DNA of 64,000 bases from Ruegeria denitrificans (GTDB lineage Bacteria; Pseudomonadota; Alphaproteobacteria; Rhodobacterales; Rhodobacteraceae). Under the pieces are notes generated by a model. That model did not search any database. It was not told the origin of the DNA and saw only the letters and a list, made by a program, of their open reading frames with translations. Location: assembly GCF_001458295.1 (NCBI RefSeq), contig NZ_CYUD01000014.1, positions 1-64,000 on the forward strand, in the 5' to 3' direction. A program made the translations under genes and the position numbers. Within the stretch, counting starts at the first letter, position 1, and each line of letters starts with the position of its first letter. Shown piece after piece: positions 1 to 9,292 of the stretch.

Positions 1-368
1 AGACCGCGAATATCACCAGAAAACACTTGCAATGCAGGAGCCACCCACAGAGGTCGTTCGACCTTGATCACCGTCGCTGCGGTGCGGCCTATCAAAGGAG
101 ACATTCGCTGCGCGAGCGATACTGGAAAACGGACGGAAGTCCGAAGAGAGCAACGATGCCACCGTTCAACATGATTGCGTCAGCGACCGCTTTGGCTAAC
201 GTTGGCGGTGATAAAACCTCGCTTATTCCGTAGCCAATTGTCGAAAATTATGACAGCAACACGCCCCTGATCGTCGAGCGGCTGACAACCCTGAGCGAGG
301 GATTTTCACAACGACCGGCTGCCTCACAATGGTGGTTCCGACTAATAGTCGCCCAAGTATCATTCTCA
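1..368. other. intergenic, no gene supported
   Basis: No convincing gene. Short open frames lack a ribosome-binding site and any family resemblance. The stretch around 100-160 (an inverted cggac/gtccg pair, 'attcgctgcg') resembles degenerate intergenic repeats seen elsewhere in the window (9030-9085, 16440-16490, 23345-23480). Confidence 0.5.
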
Positions 369-1454
369 TTACTTTTGTTTCTCTTGTTGGAGCTCCGACG
401 CCATTTCGTCCAGAATACCGAAAGCCACCGGATAAAAATTCTCGAACAGATCGATTACCGCAGATTCCTCTGCGGGATGATGTTTGCCGTTAGCGTCAGT
501 CAATTGCCCCATCCGAAACACGACCTCGGTGCCTTTTTCAATTGGGACCAACTCATAGGTTTCCAGGTTTGTAAGGCCCTCGATAGAAGAATTGTGGAGG
601 ATATCGGTCACGTATTCGAATGGATGCCAGTCGACGATCAGCATCTGAAAGTGAGCCGCTTCATGAATGCAGTGCAGGCGCACGCCTGCAGACGTTCGCG
701 ACGCGTCCCCTTCCCGATAGGCGTCCCTCAACATCATCCAGCGCATCTTGAGCCGGGGATCCGTAAGCATTTCCCAGGCAATGACCGGCGGTGCTTTCAG
801 TATATGCCGGGTTGTGAACACGGCATCCTCATCGGCAACGCGGACGGGCCCGGCGATCTCTCGGTATCTTTGCCAGGCGGCTGCAAGATCATAGACCCGC
901 ATGGGTACGTCACCAAAGTGCTCGAACTGAGCGCTATATTGCATGAGATCAGACTCGATGCCCATTTCCTGGAACGCGTCTTCCGAGAAAAGGGCGTAGC
1001 TGCGGATACCAGTATCTTCCTTCACATCGGTCTTCGCCATGCGATGCACCAATATGACGTCAGCACCGGAAATATCTTTCATCGGGCCAATCGAAAGTTC
1101 TTCGAATTTCCCGTGATGCGCAAGGATCTTCAGATCGAGATCGGCAACGTTGCGACATGCATTGCAGGGGCAAGTCGTATTCTGCACAATATTACGACGG
1201 CGTTCAGCAAATCCACGATAAAGGCTTTCGCATATGTTGAGGAAAGTTTCACCTGAAGGGAACGGTCCACTCGAATAAGCGAGAACGGCGTCACCTTCGA
1301 GACCCCGCAACTTCATTGGGTCCTTCAGTTCTATTACAATTGCTTCAAGCAAAGACCGGATGATTGGGTTGGCGTGTTCCAACTCTGACCGGGTTAGGTA
1401 TCCCGTATAACCCGTAATATCCGCGATTAGCAGGTAACCTGTCTGAATAGACAT
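369..1454 (-). CDS. DUF2652-type cyclase-fold protein fused to SRPBCC domain
   Basis: A 361-residue protein. Residues about 5-190 resemble the adenylate/guanylate cyclase fold of the DUF2652 family: ADITGYTGYL at 10-19 and EGDAVLAY near 52 occupy the places of the two metal-binding aspartates, and a CxCxxC cluster (TCPCNACRN) follows. Residues about 210-355 look like an SRPBCC (START/Bet v 1-like) ligand pocket. Family members generally lack proven cyclase activity, so a ligand-sensing role is inference. I chose the ATG at 1454, with GGGGA eight bases upstream, over a TTG 60 bases earlier. It lies downstream of the acyl-CoA ligase on the same strand but 347 bases away, so it is probably a separate unit. 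Confidence 0.8.
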   Translation of the reverse strand: MSIQTGYLLIADITGYTGYLTRSELEHANPIIRSLLEAIVIELKDPMKLRGLEGDAVLAYSSGPFPSGETFLNICESLYRGFAERRRNIVQNTTCPCNACRNVADLDLKILAHHGKFEELSIGPMKDISGADVILVHRMAKTDVKEDTGIRSYALFSEDAFQEMGIESDLMQYSAQFEHFGDVPMRVYDLAAAWQRYREIAGPVRVADEDAVFTTRHILKAPPVIAWEMLTDPRLKMRWMMLRDAYREGDASRTSAGVRLHCIHEAAHFQMLIVDWHPFEYVTDILHNSSIEGLTNLETYELVPIEKGTEVVFRMGQLTDANGKHHPAEESAVIDLFENFYPVAFGILDEMASELQQEKQK

Positions 1455-1800
1455 CCGAGCATCCCCATTTGCATTTCGTCCCTTCACTGTAGCTTCCGCC
1501 ACGATACCGGACAAGCGGGCCCGCCCCCGTCCGACATATCAGATAGACACTGCTGAGGCTGCAACGCCTGCTGTTTGGTATCGGACGCAGTCCAGAGAGC
1601 ACCACAAGCGCATTTCCATCGCTCCCTTCCGCATGGAATACCTGACATCAAAGCAAACTTAGCCTTGGGAAGCTGACAGACTACAAAGTTATTCCGATTG
1701 CCGGAACCTGTTGAATGCGGCCTAAAGCGGACGGTGGACTTCCCAGCCGATCCCGCAGTGCGCGGACATTGTGCTGTCAAACAAACAGTGAAACGAACAC

Positions 1801-3312
1801 TTACATCTTCGTTTCGCTGGCCTTCGCGTTAACGATCTCGAGTATTCTGTTTCTTTGAATTTTCCCCGATGGCCCTTTTGGAAGGTCAGGCAAGATATGA
1901 ACTTCATCGGGTGATTTGAAACGACCCAATTGAGTTTCGCAAAGTTTCGACAGGCCCAGCGACGTCACCTTAGAACCTTCACGAATTTTGACCGCTGCCT
2001 CAACGGTTTCGCCGTAGCTTTTGCAAGGACGTGCAAACGCTGCGGCTTCAACAACATCGGGATGAGAGTATAGCGCTTCGTCGATCTCGCGCGGCGCAAT
2101 GTTTTCGCCACCCTTGATGATCAGTTCCTTAAGCCGGCCGGTGACAAAAACGTAACCATCCTTGTCCATTCGGGCGAGATCACCAGTTCGTAACCATCCA
2201 TCAGAGCTAAAGGTGCCTTTGGTTGCGTCGGGGTCGTTGAGGTATTCCAACATCACATTTGGTCCGCGAATGACCAATTCACCTTCCATTCCGTGTGGAA
2301 CAGGTCGCAGGTCAGCATCAACGATTGCCGCCTCGTTTCCGTATGGGATGCCGGGAGAGCCGATCTTGCGAACGGCTGGAGGCAATGGGTTGGACAGAAT
2401 TTGCGCAGCTGTTTCCGTGAGACCCATAGTTTCCACGATGGGGATTTCGAAACGGTCTTCAAAGGCCCGCTGCACGTCCGGCGCCAACGCTGAAGATGCA
2501 GAACGACCGAAACGCACTCGTTGGCGAGTAAGTGTATCTGGCTTAGTATCCGAATGCAGCAAGTGAGAAATGATGGTTGGTACAACCGAAAACCAGGTCG
2601 CCTCGACCTTACCAAAATTGTCCCAAAACCGGCTGGCCGAAAATCGTTCGCACATAGCCAATGACCCGCCTGAGACAAGTGTTCCCATGACTGTCACGCA
2701 CAGCCCGTTGATATGGTAGATCGGCAAAACGCAAAACCCGCGATCGGTCTCGGACAAATCATGAGCGACCATAGTTGTCCAGCCGCCTGCCAGCAGGCTG
2801 GAATGTGTGTGAACCACGCCCTTTGGACGCCCAGTCGTTCCCGAGGTATACATCAACAGCGCATGGCTATCGGACGAGATGCTGTGCAGGTTACAGCCAG
2901 TATCGACAGCATCAGCAACTTGTAACGGGGTGATCCTGGCAGGATCGGCTGTCCGCTCGAACAATTCTGTTTGATCTGGATGCACAAAACCATAGCGCGC
3001 ACCGCTGTGCTCCAAGGCGTAGGCTACGGCGCTATCGCCAGCGACAAGGTTAATCATAGTCGCCCGGAACCCGCCGTAGAGAACGCCGAAAAGAACCTCC
3101 AATGCTTCACGGCAATTGGGATATAGGATCGCAACACTCTCGCCTTTTTCCAAACCCAATTCGGTTAACATGACCGCAATACGGCGGGCTGTTACGCGCA
3201 ATTCGCCCCAGCTCAGATCCGGTGCCCCATCCGGGAAAACAAAACCGGTTCCTCCCTGGCTTGCCCTGTAGTCTAACCAGTCGCGAACAGTTCCCTTGGG
3301 CGGTTCCATCAT
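1801..3312 (-). CDS. AMP-forming acyl-CoA ligase (SauT-like candidate)
   Basis: A 503-residue member of the ANL adenylate-forming superfamily that would activate a carboxylate to its CoA thioester using ATP. The P-loop-like YTSGTTGRPKG is at 155-165, GWLRTGD is in the C-terminal third, and the catalytic lysine is in PSGKIQR near the end. The start ATG overlaps the stop of the upstream aldehyde dehydrogenase (ATGA), with GGAGGT seven bases before it, so translation is probably coupled. It is the last gene of a TTT transporter-dehydrogenase-ligase operon. A ligase next to a CoA-acylating aldehyde dehydrogenase is the arrangement known for sulfoacetate catabolism (SauT/SauS), but the substrate cannot be read from sequence. 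Confidence 0.9.
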   Translation of the reverse strand: MMEPPKGTVRDWLDYRASQGGTGFVFPDGAPDLSWGELRVTARRIAVMLTELGLEKGESVAILYPNCREALEVLFGVLYGGFRATMINLVAGDSAVAYALEHSGARYGFVHPDQTELFERTADPARITPLQVADAVDTGCNLHSISSDSHALLMYTSGTTGRPKGVVHTHSSLLAGGWTTMVAHDLSETDRGFCVLPIYHINGLCVTVMGTLVSGGSLAMCERFSASRFWDNFGKVEATWFSVVPTIISHLLHSDTKPDTLTRQRVRFGRSASSALAPDVQRAFEDRFEIPIVETMGLTETAAQILSNPLPPAVRKIGSPGIPYGNEAAIVDADLRPVPHGMEGELVIRGPNVMLEYLNDPDATKGTFSSDGWLRTGDLARMDKDGYVFVTGRLKELIIKGGENIAPREIDEALYSHPDVVEAAAFARPCKSYGETVEAAVKIREGSKVTSLGLSKLCETQLGRFKSPDEVHILPDLPKGPSGKIQRNRILEIVNAKASETKM

Positions 3313-4730
3313 TGTCCGACCTCCGACCAGTAGACCCCGAAGATCTCTTCCAGTTCGGGTTCGCGCGGCGGTGTTTCACGTACGATTTTAGTGGTCTGGA
3401 CGAAATGTCGCCAATGCAGATTGGTATCGATGGAATTCCTCCCCCAACTGCCGCAACCCATAGAAAGCGAAAAGGGCATTCCATTATTAAAGCTGCCGCC
3501 AGTGGCAAAGGTGTGCGCCTGGTTTACGATAACCCGGCAAGTGGGCAGATCACGCCCTAACCCAACCGCGCGCGTGTCATCATCAGTATGGATACCAACC
3601 GAATGTCCAGCACCTTGATATGCCAAAATGCGAGCGGCAAGTGCCTTGGCCGCCTCGAAATCTTCGGCACGGTAAAGCGCCAATACCCGGCTGAGTTTTT
3701 CCCCAGATAAAGGATAATCCGGACCTATCTCATCAGTTTCGACCGCCAGAAACTTGGTCCCTTCGGGAACTTTACCCGCCATCCCTAAGGCTTCGAGCAT
3801 TTTGTCGGCGTCCTGGGCTATGACTGAACGGTTGAGATGCCCATCAGGCCAAAGTCGCGCCACGATGACACTTGCCTCAGAGGACGGCACCAAGGCGCCG
3901 CCCTCGGCTGCCATCGCGGTGACAAACGCGTCATAGACCGCGTCCACAACGACCAGCGCGTTTTCAGAAGAACATGACGTCGCGTTGTCAAAACATTTTG
4001 AAGCCGTGATTTTGGCTGCCGCTGCCTGCAAATCAGCAGTCTCGTCCACAATCACTGTCACATTGCCAGCGCCAACCGCCACGGCCGGCGTACCACAGGA
4101 TTGCGCGCGGTGAACATTGTTCTGGCTGCCAGTACAGATCACCCGATCAACAGTTTCCATCAACCGTTGCGTTTTGGCCTTGGATCCGGGCGCGGGGATC
4201 ATCTGAACCAAGTTGCGGTCCAGCCCCAGCTTGTCGAATTCTGAGTGGATGTAGTCGATCAACATTTCGCAGGAGGCCACGCCTTTGGGTGAGGGTGCCA
4301 CCACGATAGAGTTGCCGCCTTTGAGCGCGTTGATGATATTGTTCGCGGGTGTCGCGGCAGGGTTGGTCGACGGCACAACCGCACCGATCACGCCGATAGG
4401 ACGCGCAATTTCGGTAATGCCTGCTGTCGGATCGTCATTGATGACCCCGTGGGTTTTCACGTCAGCGATATCGCGCAGCAGGCCGAGTGTCTTCCGGTGG
4501 TTCTTAGTGATCTTGTCCGGCACGTTGCCCAGACCAGTGGTTTCAACCGCTGTTTCTGCCAGAGCCTTATTGCGCGCGGGCTCCATGATGGCCCATCCCG
4601 CTGCCAGTGCCGCTTTGTCGTATAGCGCCTGACTTCCACCAGCTTCGAAAGCTCGCTGCGCCTTGCGCGCCTGCGCTACGATACGATCTACTTCAGCTAT
4701 TTCGGGTGAAATCCCGTCCTGAGCATTCAT
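3309..4730 (-). CDS. CoA-acylating aldehyde dehydrogenase (SauS-like candidate)
   Basis: A 473-residue aldehyde dehydrogenase of the acylating (EutE/AdhE/SauS) branch, converting between an acyl-CoA and its aldehyde with NAD(P)H. The catalytic cysteine is in DNATSCSSEN (about Cys253), and the C-terminal MGCGSWGRNS motif is typical of the acylating branch. The ATG at 4730 is preceded by GAGGACC; an in-frame extension further upstream has no ribosome site. It overlaps the ligase by four bases. With the ligase it could convert sulfoacetate to sulfoacetyl-CoA and then sulfoacetaldehyde; other short organic acids remain possible, and no sulfoacetaldehyde acetyltransferase gene (xsc) is in this window. 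Confidence 0.9.
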   Translation of the reverse strand: MNAQDGISPEIAEVDRIVAQARKAQRAFEAGGSQALYDKAALAAGWAIMEPARNKALAETAVETTGLGNVPDKITKNHRKTLGLLRDIADVKTHGVINDDPTAGITEIARPIGVIGAVVPSTNPAATPANNIINALKGGNSIVVAPSPKGVASCEMLIDYIHSEFDKLGLDRNLVQMIPAPGSKAKTQRLMETVDRVICTGSQNNVHRAQSCGTPAVAVGAGNVTVIVDETADLQAAAAKITASKCFDNATSCSSENALVVVDAVYDAFVTAMAAEGGALVPSSEASVIVARLWPDGHLNRSVIAQDADKMLEALGMAGKVPEGTKFLAVETDEIGPDYPLSGEKLSRVLALYRAEDFEAAKALAARILAYQGAGHSVGIHTDDDTRAVGLGRDLPTCRVIVNQAHTFATGGSFNNGMPFSLSMGCGSWGRNSIDTNLHWRHFVQTTKIVRETPPREPELEEIFGVYWSEVGQ

Positions 4731-4752
4731 CTTGGTCCTCAATATGTTGTTC

Positions 4753-4773
4753 GGGGCGGACCCACTCCGCCCC
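4753..4773 (-). promoter_or_regulatory. intercistronic stem-loop after tctC
   Basis: Perfect 8-bp arms (ggggcgga / tccgcccc) with a 5-base loop lie in the 59-bp gap between the binding-protein gene and the dehydrogenase gene. There is no T-run, so it is more likely an mRNA-stabilising or partial-attenuation hairpin that raises binding-protein output than a full terminator. Confidence 0.6.
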
Positions 4774-4789
4774 GCTGTGTCCGTCCGGT

Positions 4790-5749
4790 TTAGAGACCGG
4801 CCAGCAACTCGTTCAGTGTCTGCTGGCGCTGAGCCCACATCTCGATCACTTCGTCCCGTGTCATGATGTGCATGGGGGAACCGCCGGCCTCCATTTTCTT
4901 GGCGACGCGGGAATTGGCGAACATCTCGGGCACCGTTGCGGAGAGTTTTTCGATAATCTCAGGCGATGTGCCTTTGGGCACCATCACGCCCCGAAAATTG
5001 ACCGATGAATTATCGACATCCAGCCCCTGTTCCATCATCGTCGGCACGTCGGGCAGGAATGCGTTACGCTCTAGATCGGCGACGCCCAGTATTTTGACGT
5101 TGCCCGCTTCTTGGGCTCGGAACGCATCGGACAGGTTGTTGATACCGCCTAAAACTTCACCGGCGATCACGGCTTTCATGGCTGCAGCCCCACCGCCTTT
5201 GGTCGGGATGTACGCCATCTTGGTTCCGGCGGCTTTGTCGATCTGCAATGCTGCAATGTGATGGCCGACAAAAAGACCCGCGCCGGAAACGGTCAGCTTG
5301 CCTGGGTTTTCCTTGGCAAAGGCGACAACGTCCTCCATCGAGTTAAATTCGCTGTCCGCTCCAACAACAAATACAGCCGGGTCGGCACCCCAATTCGCTA
5401 TGGGCTCAAAGCTGTCGGTCGAATACTCCACCCCACCTTTGATCGACTGAGCAATGAAATGCGGTACATTATAAGCTGCCAGCGTGTAGCCATCCGGGTC
5501 AGCCTGGGTCGCAAACCAGTTCCAGCCCACACGACCTCCTGCTCCGGGTTTGTTGATAATGGCGATGGGCATTCCCAGCGCGTCCTCGTTTCCAGAGGTC
5601 ATGGTGACGATCCGTGCCTGAAAGTCGGTCGCGCCGCCTGCGCCGTAACTGACCATCATCATGATTGGCCGTTCGGGGTATTCCTCGGCCGCTGCTGCGC
5701 CTGCTAAACTCATCAGGCCCAACGCAGCCCCTGCAATCATTCGTCTCAT
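4790..5749 (-). CDS. tctC: TTT-family periplasmic solute-binding protein
   Basis: A 319-residue TctC/BugT-type binding protein. It has an N-terminal signal peptide (MRRMIAGAALGLMSLAGAAAA), then EEYPERPI, PGAGGR and the late SGAGLFVGH block of the family. It delivers a carboxylated substrate to the TctAB membrane complex. The ATG at 5749 is eight bases after AGGGAGG; an ATG six bases upstream is too close to that site. The gene order tctA-tctB-tctC is reversed from the common C-B-A order. Substrate is unknown; adjacent CoA-activation genes point to a short organic acid. Confidence 0.9.
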   Translation of the reverse strand: MRRMIAGAALGLMSLAGAAAAEEYPERPIMMMVSYGAGGATDFQARIVTMTSGNEDALGMPIAIINKPGAGGRVGWNWFATQADPDGYTLAAYNVPHFIAQSIKGGVEYSTDSFEPIANWGADPAVFVVGADSEFNSMEDVVAFAKENPGKLTVSGAGLFVGHHIAALQIDKAAGTKMAYIPTKGGGAAAMKAVIAGEVLGGINNLSDAFRAQEAGNVKILGVADLERNAFLPDVPTMMEQGLDVDNSSVNFRGVMVPKGTSPEIIEKLSATVPEMFANSRVAKKMEAGGSPMHIMTRDEVIEMWAQRQQTLNELLAGL

Positions 5750-5791
5750 TTGCATTTCCTCCCTAATTTGGTTCACCCGCAGTCTTTGCGG

Positions 5792-6247
5792 TCAGAACAG
5801 AATTTCTCTTGGTGTGTAGACATTCAGAAGCATGGCGAAGAGCCCGTACATCACTGCCAAAAAGACCGCTGTGATGACGCCGCGCTTGACCCAGGTTTTG
5901 GCTTCGGTATGCGGGTCTGGATCGTAGATCGACAGCAGAACGAAAAATGCGATGGCCGTCGCGGTGTAAAATCCCAGCGACTTGGCCGCCCAGAACACGT
6001 AGATCAGTGTAATGATCAGCCCAGGCAGCATGTTCAGGAACATCGCACGTGTCACGCCGTTACCGACCTTGGACAAGCCCATTACCGCTTTGCCAAACGT
6101 CCACCCAGCCAAACCCACGAACACAGTTGCAATAAGTCGCGGGAACAGGAATGCCTCGGCCGGTTGCTGGGTATAGCTGACCCAGGCCACCCAAAGACCT
6201 ACTGCAAAAACCAGGCCCGACCCGAATATGTGTTGCGAGCGGTTCAT
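5792..6247 (-). CDS. tctB: TTT transporter small membrane subunit
   Basis: A 151-residue protein with about four hydrophobic segments and the TctB layout, with an early transmembrane helix (FGSGLVFAVGLWVAWVSYTQ). It forms the small subunit of the sodium-dependent tripartite tricarboxylate transporter. The ATG overlaps the tctA stop codon (ATGA), indicating coupled translation. Confidence 0.88.
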   Translation of the reverse strand: MNRSQHIFGSGLVFAVGLWVAWVSYTQQPAEAFLFPRLIATVFVGLAGWTFGKAVMGLSKVGNGVTRAMFLNMLPGLIITLIYVFWAAKSLGFYTATAIAFFVLLSIYDPDPHTEAKTWVKRGVITAVFLAVMYGLFAMLLNVYTPREILF

Positions 6248-7755
6248 GCCTGCGCCTCCTCTTTGGTGGTGTAGCGGCGACTGCGCAATTCCATCCAGAC
6301 CGAGTATGCGATTGAGGCCAGCACCACTGCGATCAGGAAAAGGTTCAACCCGCCGGTCAGGAAATACGACGCCTTGCCTACGCTAGCATCAGCGATCATA
6401 CCGCCTTGAATAAAATTAGCCTCGGCGATTGGACCAAGTATCAGACCCAACACCAGCGGTGCAGCTGAAAACCCAAAACGTTCGAGAAAGAACATGCCGA
6501 TGCCGAGGCAAGCCATGACGTAGACGTCGCCCATCGAACCCTGCACCGAATAGGCGCCGAAGACCGACAACGACAGAACAATGGCTGCCATAACCGATTG
6601 CGGCACCTGTGCTACACGGGCGGCAAGACCGGCCACATAGAGGCCGAAGATGCACATCAAAACCTGCCCGATCAGCATCGAGTTAATGAAAGTCCAAGCC
6701 ACGTCGGGATGGTTGTCGAACAGATCCGAGCCCGGGAATATCCCGTGGATCAGCAACCCGCCAAGCAATACGGCGGCTGTTGGGCTGCCGGGGATCGACA
6801 GGGTCAGCAGCGGTACCAGAGACGGGCCAACCATCGCATTATTGGCAGATTCCGCAGCGATCACGCCTTCGGAATGGCCTGTGCCGAACTTGTCTTTCTC
6901 GGACGAGAATTTCTTGGTTTGGTCATAAGCGACGAGCCCCGCGATTTGCCCTCCGACACCGGGGATCAGGCCGATGATCGAACCGGTCAGCGTACCGATG
7001 CTCAAAGCGCGGGTGCGGCTGAAAAGCTCGCGGAAGGCTTCTAGGATTGAGTGCCGTTGTACCTCAATGACTTCGGCACCGGTGTTGTGGCGGCCCTTGG
7101 CGAACATCGTCAGCACCTGCGGAATCGCAAACAGGCCAATTAGCGCGGCAATGATATTGATACCGCCACCCAAAGCAGGGTGGAAGATAAAGCGTTGCGC
7201 CCCCATGATGTCGTCAAATCCGATGGTAGCCAGCCACAACCCGATACAGCCCGAAAGCAGACCTTTGACCACCGAGGCGGAATCCAACGTCCCGATCACC
7301 GTCACACCTAGGATGGCCAACCAGAACAGGTGTGAAGGACCAAATGCCAACGCCCATTGGGCTAGTACAGGGGTTAGGAAGATCAACAGTAGCACGCCAA
7401 AGATGCCACCCACGGCTGAAGCCAGAAACGACAACTGCAGCGCCCGGGCACCCTGTCCCTGCTTGGCCATGGTATGCCCGTCCAATGTTGTTGCGATGTT
7501 TGCCGGCGCACCCGGGATCTTGAGCAAAATTGCACTTACGGCACCACCTGCGACAGTCGACGTATAGGCCGCACCCAGCAAGATCAGCCCCTGCGCGGCC
7601 TCAAGTTGAAAGGTGAAGGGGATCAGTAGTGCGACCGCCATCGTGGGTGACAAACCCGGCGTCGCACCCAAGATCAGGCCACCGATCGTGCCACCCAACA
7701 GCAGCATAAACGACAGCGGCGTGAATACGTCTCCGAAGTAATAAATGAATTCCAT
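6244..7755 (-). CDS. tctA: TTT transporter large membrane subunit
   Basis: A 503-residue, roughly twelve-helix TctA protein. It shows the two family signatures: GGLILGATPGLSPTMAVALL near residue 26 and its internal counterpart (IGLIPGVGGQIAGLVAY) in the second half. It carries substrate with the binding protein TctC and TctB. It is the first gene of the operon tctA-tctB-tctC-dehydrogenase-ligase and is divergent from the LacI-family gene, whose product probably controls it. Confidence 0.93.
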   Translation of the reverse strand: MEFIYYFGDVFTPLSFMLLLGGTIGGLILGATPGLSPTMAVALLIPFTFQLEAAQGLILLGAAYTSTVAGGAVSAILLKIPGAPANIATTLDGHTMAKQGQGARALQLSFLASAVGGIFGVLLLIFLTPVLAQWALAFGPSHLFWLAILGVTVIGTLDSASVVKGLLSGCIGLWLATIGFDDIMGAQRFIFHPALGGGINIIAALIGLFAIPQVLTMFAKGRHNTGAEVIEVQRHSILEAFRELFSRTRALSIGTLTGSIIGLIPGVGGQIAGLVAYDQTKKFSSEKDKFGTGHSEGVIAAESANNAMVGPSLVPLLTLSIPGSPTAAVLLGGLLIHGIFPGSDLFDNHPDVAWTFINSMLIGQVLMCIFGLYVAGLAARVAQVPQSVMAAIVLSLSVFGAYSVQGSMGDVYVMACLGIGMFFLERFGFSAAPLVLGLILGPIAEANFIQGGMIADASVGKASYFLTGGLNLFLIAVVLASIAYSVWMELRSRRYTTKEEAQA

Positions 7756-7795
7756 TCAGGGCCTCCCAACCCGTCGGTTCATGTTTTTACTTTTG

Positions 7796-7843
7796 TTGAC
7801 AAATCAGGTTAGGCGATGAAAATAGTATTGCAAATGTTTTCAT
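7796..7843. promoter_or_regulatory. candidate promoter and LacI-family operator
   Basis: In the 113-bp divergent gap, TTGACA at 7796-7801 is a good -35 box for the LacI gene, with an AT-rich -10 region near 7819-7826. An inverted repeat atgaaaa (7816-7822) / ttttcat (7837-7843) overlaps that -10 region and lies upstream of tctA. Its centre carries TTGCAA. It is a candidate operator for autoregulation and tct control. Confidence 0.5.
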
Positions 7844-7868
7844 AAATTCGACTAAATGCAGGAATATT

Positions 7869-8900
7869 ATGTCTAATTTTCAAAAGGGTAAGGTGGATAT
7901 TGTGGCGGTTGCAAAGGCCGCAAAAGTGTCACCGTCCACAGTATCGCGCACCTTCAATCACCCAAATTTGGTCAGCCCCGCGACTCGGAAAAAGATCAAT
8001 CGAGCCGTGCAGAGATTGGGATACATCCGAAACCGAGCGGCACAGACGATGCATGGAAAACGATCCGGTACCATTGGTCTGGTGGTGCCCACGATCAATC
8101 ACGCGATTTTTGCCGAAGTCATTCAGGCCTTCTCGGACTCAATCGACAAAGCCGGATTCAGCCTGTTGCTGGCGTCGCATGGATATGACCTCGATCGGGA
8201 ATACGCGATGGTCCGCAAGTTTCTGGAGCATCGTGTCGACGGAGTAGCGCTGGTCGGATTGGAACATTCCGACGCCACCGCACGACTGATCGAACAGCAG
8301 AAAATACCCGCGCTCGCTATCTGGAATTATTCGGAAGATTCCATCCTTCCGTGTGTCGGGGCCGATAATCGGCTGGCCGGGCGTCTTGCGACAGAACATC
8401 TACTGGCTTTGGGGCACCGTGACATTGGGCTGATCTTTCCCCAAACCAATGGTAATGACCGCGCGCAACATCGGATATCTGCCGTGCATGCTGCGCTTAA
8501 CGAAATGGGTATTTCCGTTCCGAGTGAGCATGAGTCCGAAGCCCCATATAGTGTTTCGCAAGCCAAGCAAGCAGCCCTGACCCTCTTGGCGAAGCACTCT
8601 CGCCCAACGGCTCTGCTTTGCGGAAATGACGTCATTGCGCAAGGCGCATTGTTTGCGGCCCAGAGCCTGGGGTTGAAAGTTCCAGATGATCTTTCGATCA
8701 TCGGCATCGGAGATTTCAAAGGATCAGCGGATGTTGAGCCGGGGCTCACAACCATTCGCATTCCGGCAGAAACCATCGGCAAACTCGCTGGCGAGCGGTT
8801 TACCGACTACATTACGTCAGACGATCCTAAGCCCTTTAGAATATGCTGCGAGGTGGAGCGAATTGTTAGAGGCACAACAAGCCCGTCGACAGTTCATTAG
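7869..8900 (+). CDS. LacI-family transcriptional regulator
   Basis: A 343-residue LacI/GalR repressor. The N-terminal helix-turn-helix and hinge (VAKAAKVSPSTVSRTFNHP, then LGYIRNRAAQ) are followed by a periplasmic-binding-protein-like effector domain from about residue 68. AGGA precedes the ATG. It is transcribed away from the tct operon, so the likely role is substrate-responsive control of that operon. The effector is unknown. Confidence 0.93.
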   Translation: MSNFQKGKVDIVAVAKAAKVSPSTVSRTFNHPNLVSPATRKKINRAVQRLGYIRNRAAQTMHGKRSGTIGLVVPTINHAIFAEVIQAFSDSIDKAGFSLLLASHGYDLDREYAMVRKFLEHRVDGVALVGLEHSDATARLIEQQKIPALAIWNYSEDSILPCVGADNRLAGRLATEHLLALGHRDIGLIFPQTNGNDRAQHRISAVHAALNEMGISVPSEHESEAPYSVSQAKQAALTLLAKHSRPTALLCGNDVIAQGALFAAQSLGLKVPDDLSIIGIGDFKGSADVEPGLTTIRIPAETIGKLAGERFTDYITSDDPKPFRICCEVERIVRGTTSPSTVH

Positions 8901-9292
8901 TCAGCTAAGCCAAGCCAATTTCCCTGCGAAAATCAAATCATTGGACGTTTGGCGAAACGCACAGATCAATGGCTTTAGTAATTAAGATTTGTTGGTTTCA
9001 AACTATTTTGAGCGTCCGCTTTTTGTAGTCGAGCGCAATCGTGTTGCTATTGCAGCGAATGACTGCTTTCCGCCCAAACCGGACGATGGCGCCTGAGTTT
9101 TGCAGTTCCTGAAATCCAGACAAGTTGACCAAAAATCAATTCAACTGAGATGTTCAATGAACTTGCCACAGCCGCACACGAAAGATGCATCAGCGTTTAT
9201 TCATGTTGGACGGATTTTTGTCCTAACTTATCGGGATAGGACAGCGGACCAAAATGCCATTACACTAAGTTTGCAACGGGCTGGAGGTGTCT
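8901..9292. other. intergenic, degenerate repeat only
   Basis: No supported gene. About 9040-9090 ('gcagcgaatgactgctttcc', then caaaccggac) resembles the degenerate intergenic repeat also visible near 16440-16485. A 67-codon open frame here has neither a ribosome site nor recognisable content. Confidence 0.5.

Noticed and set aside
375..1256. 293-codon plus-strand open frame
   Set aside because: Antisense shadow of the DUF2652/SRPBCC gene; no family content or ribosome site.
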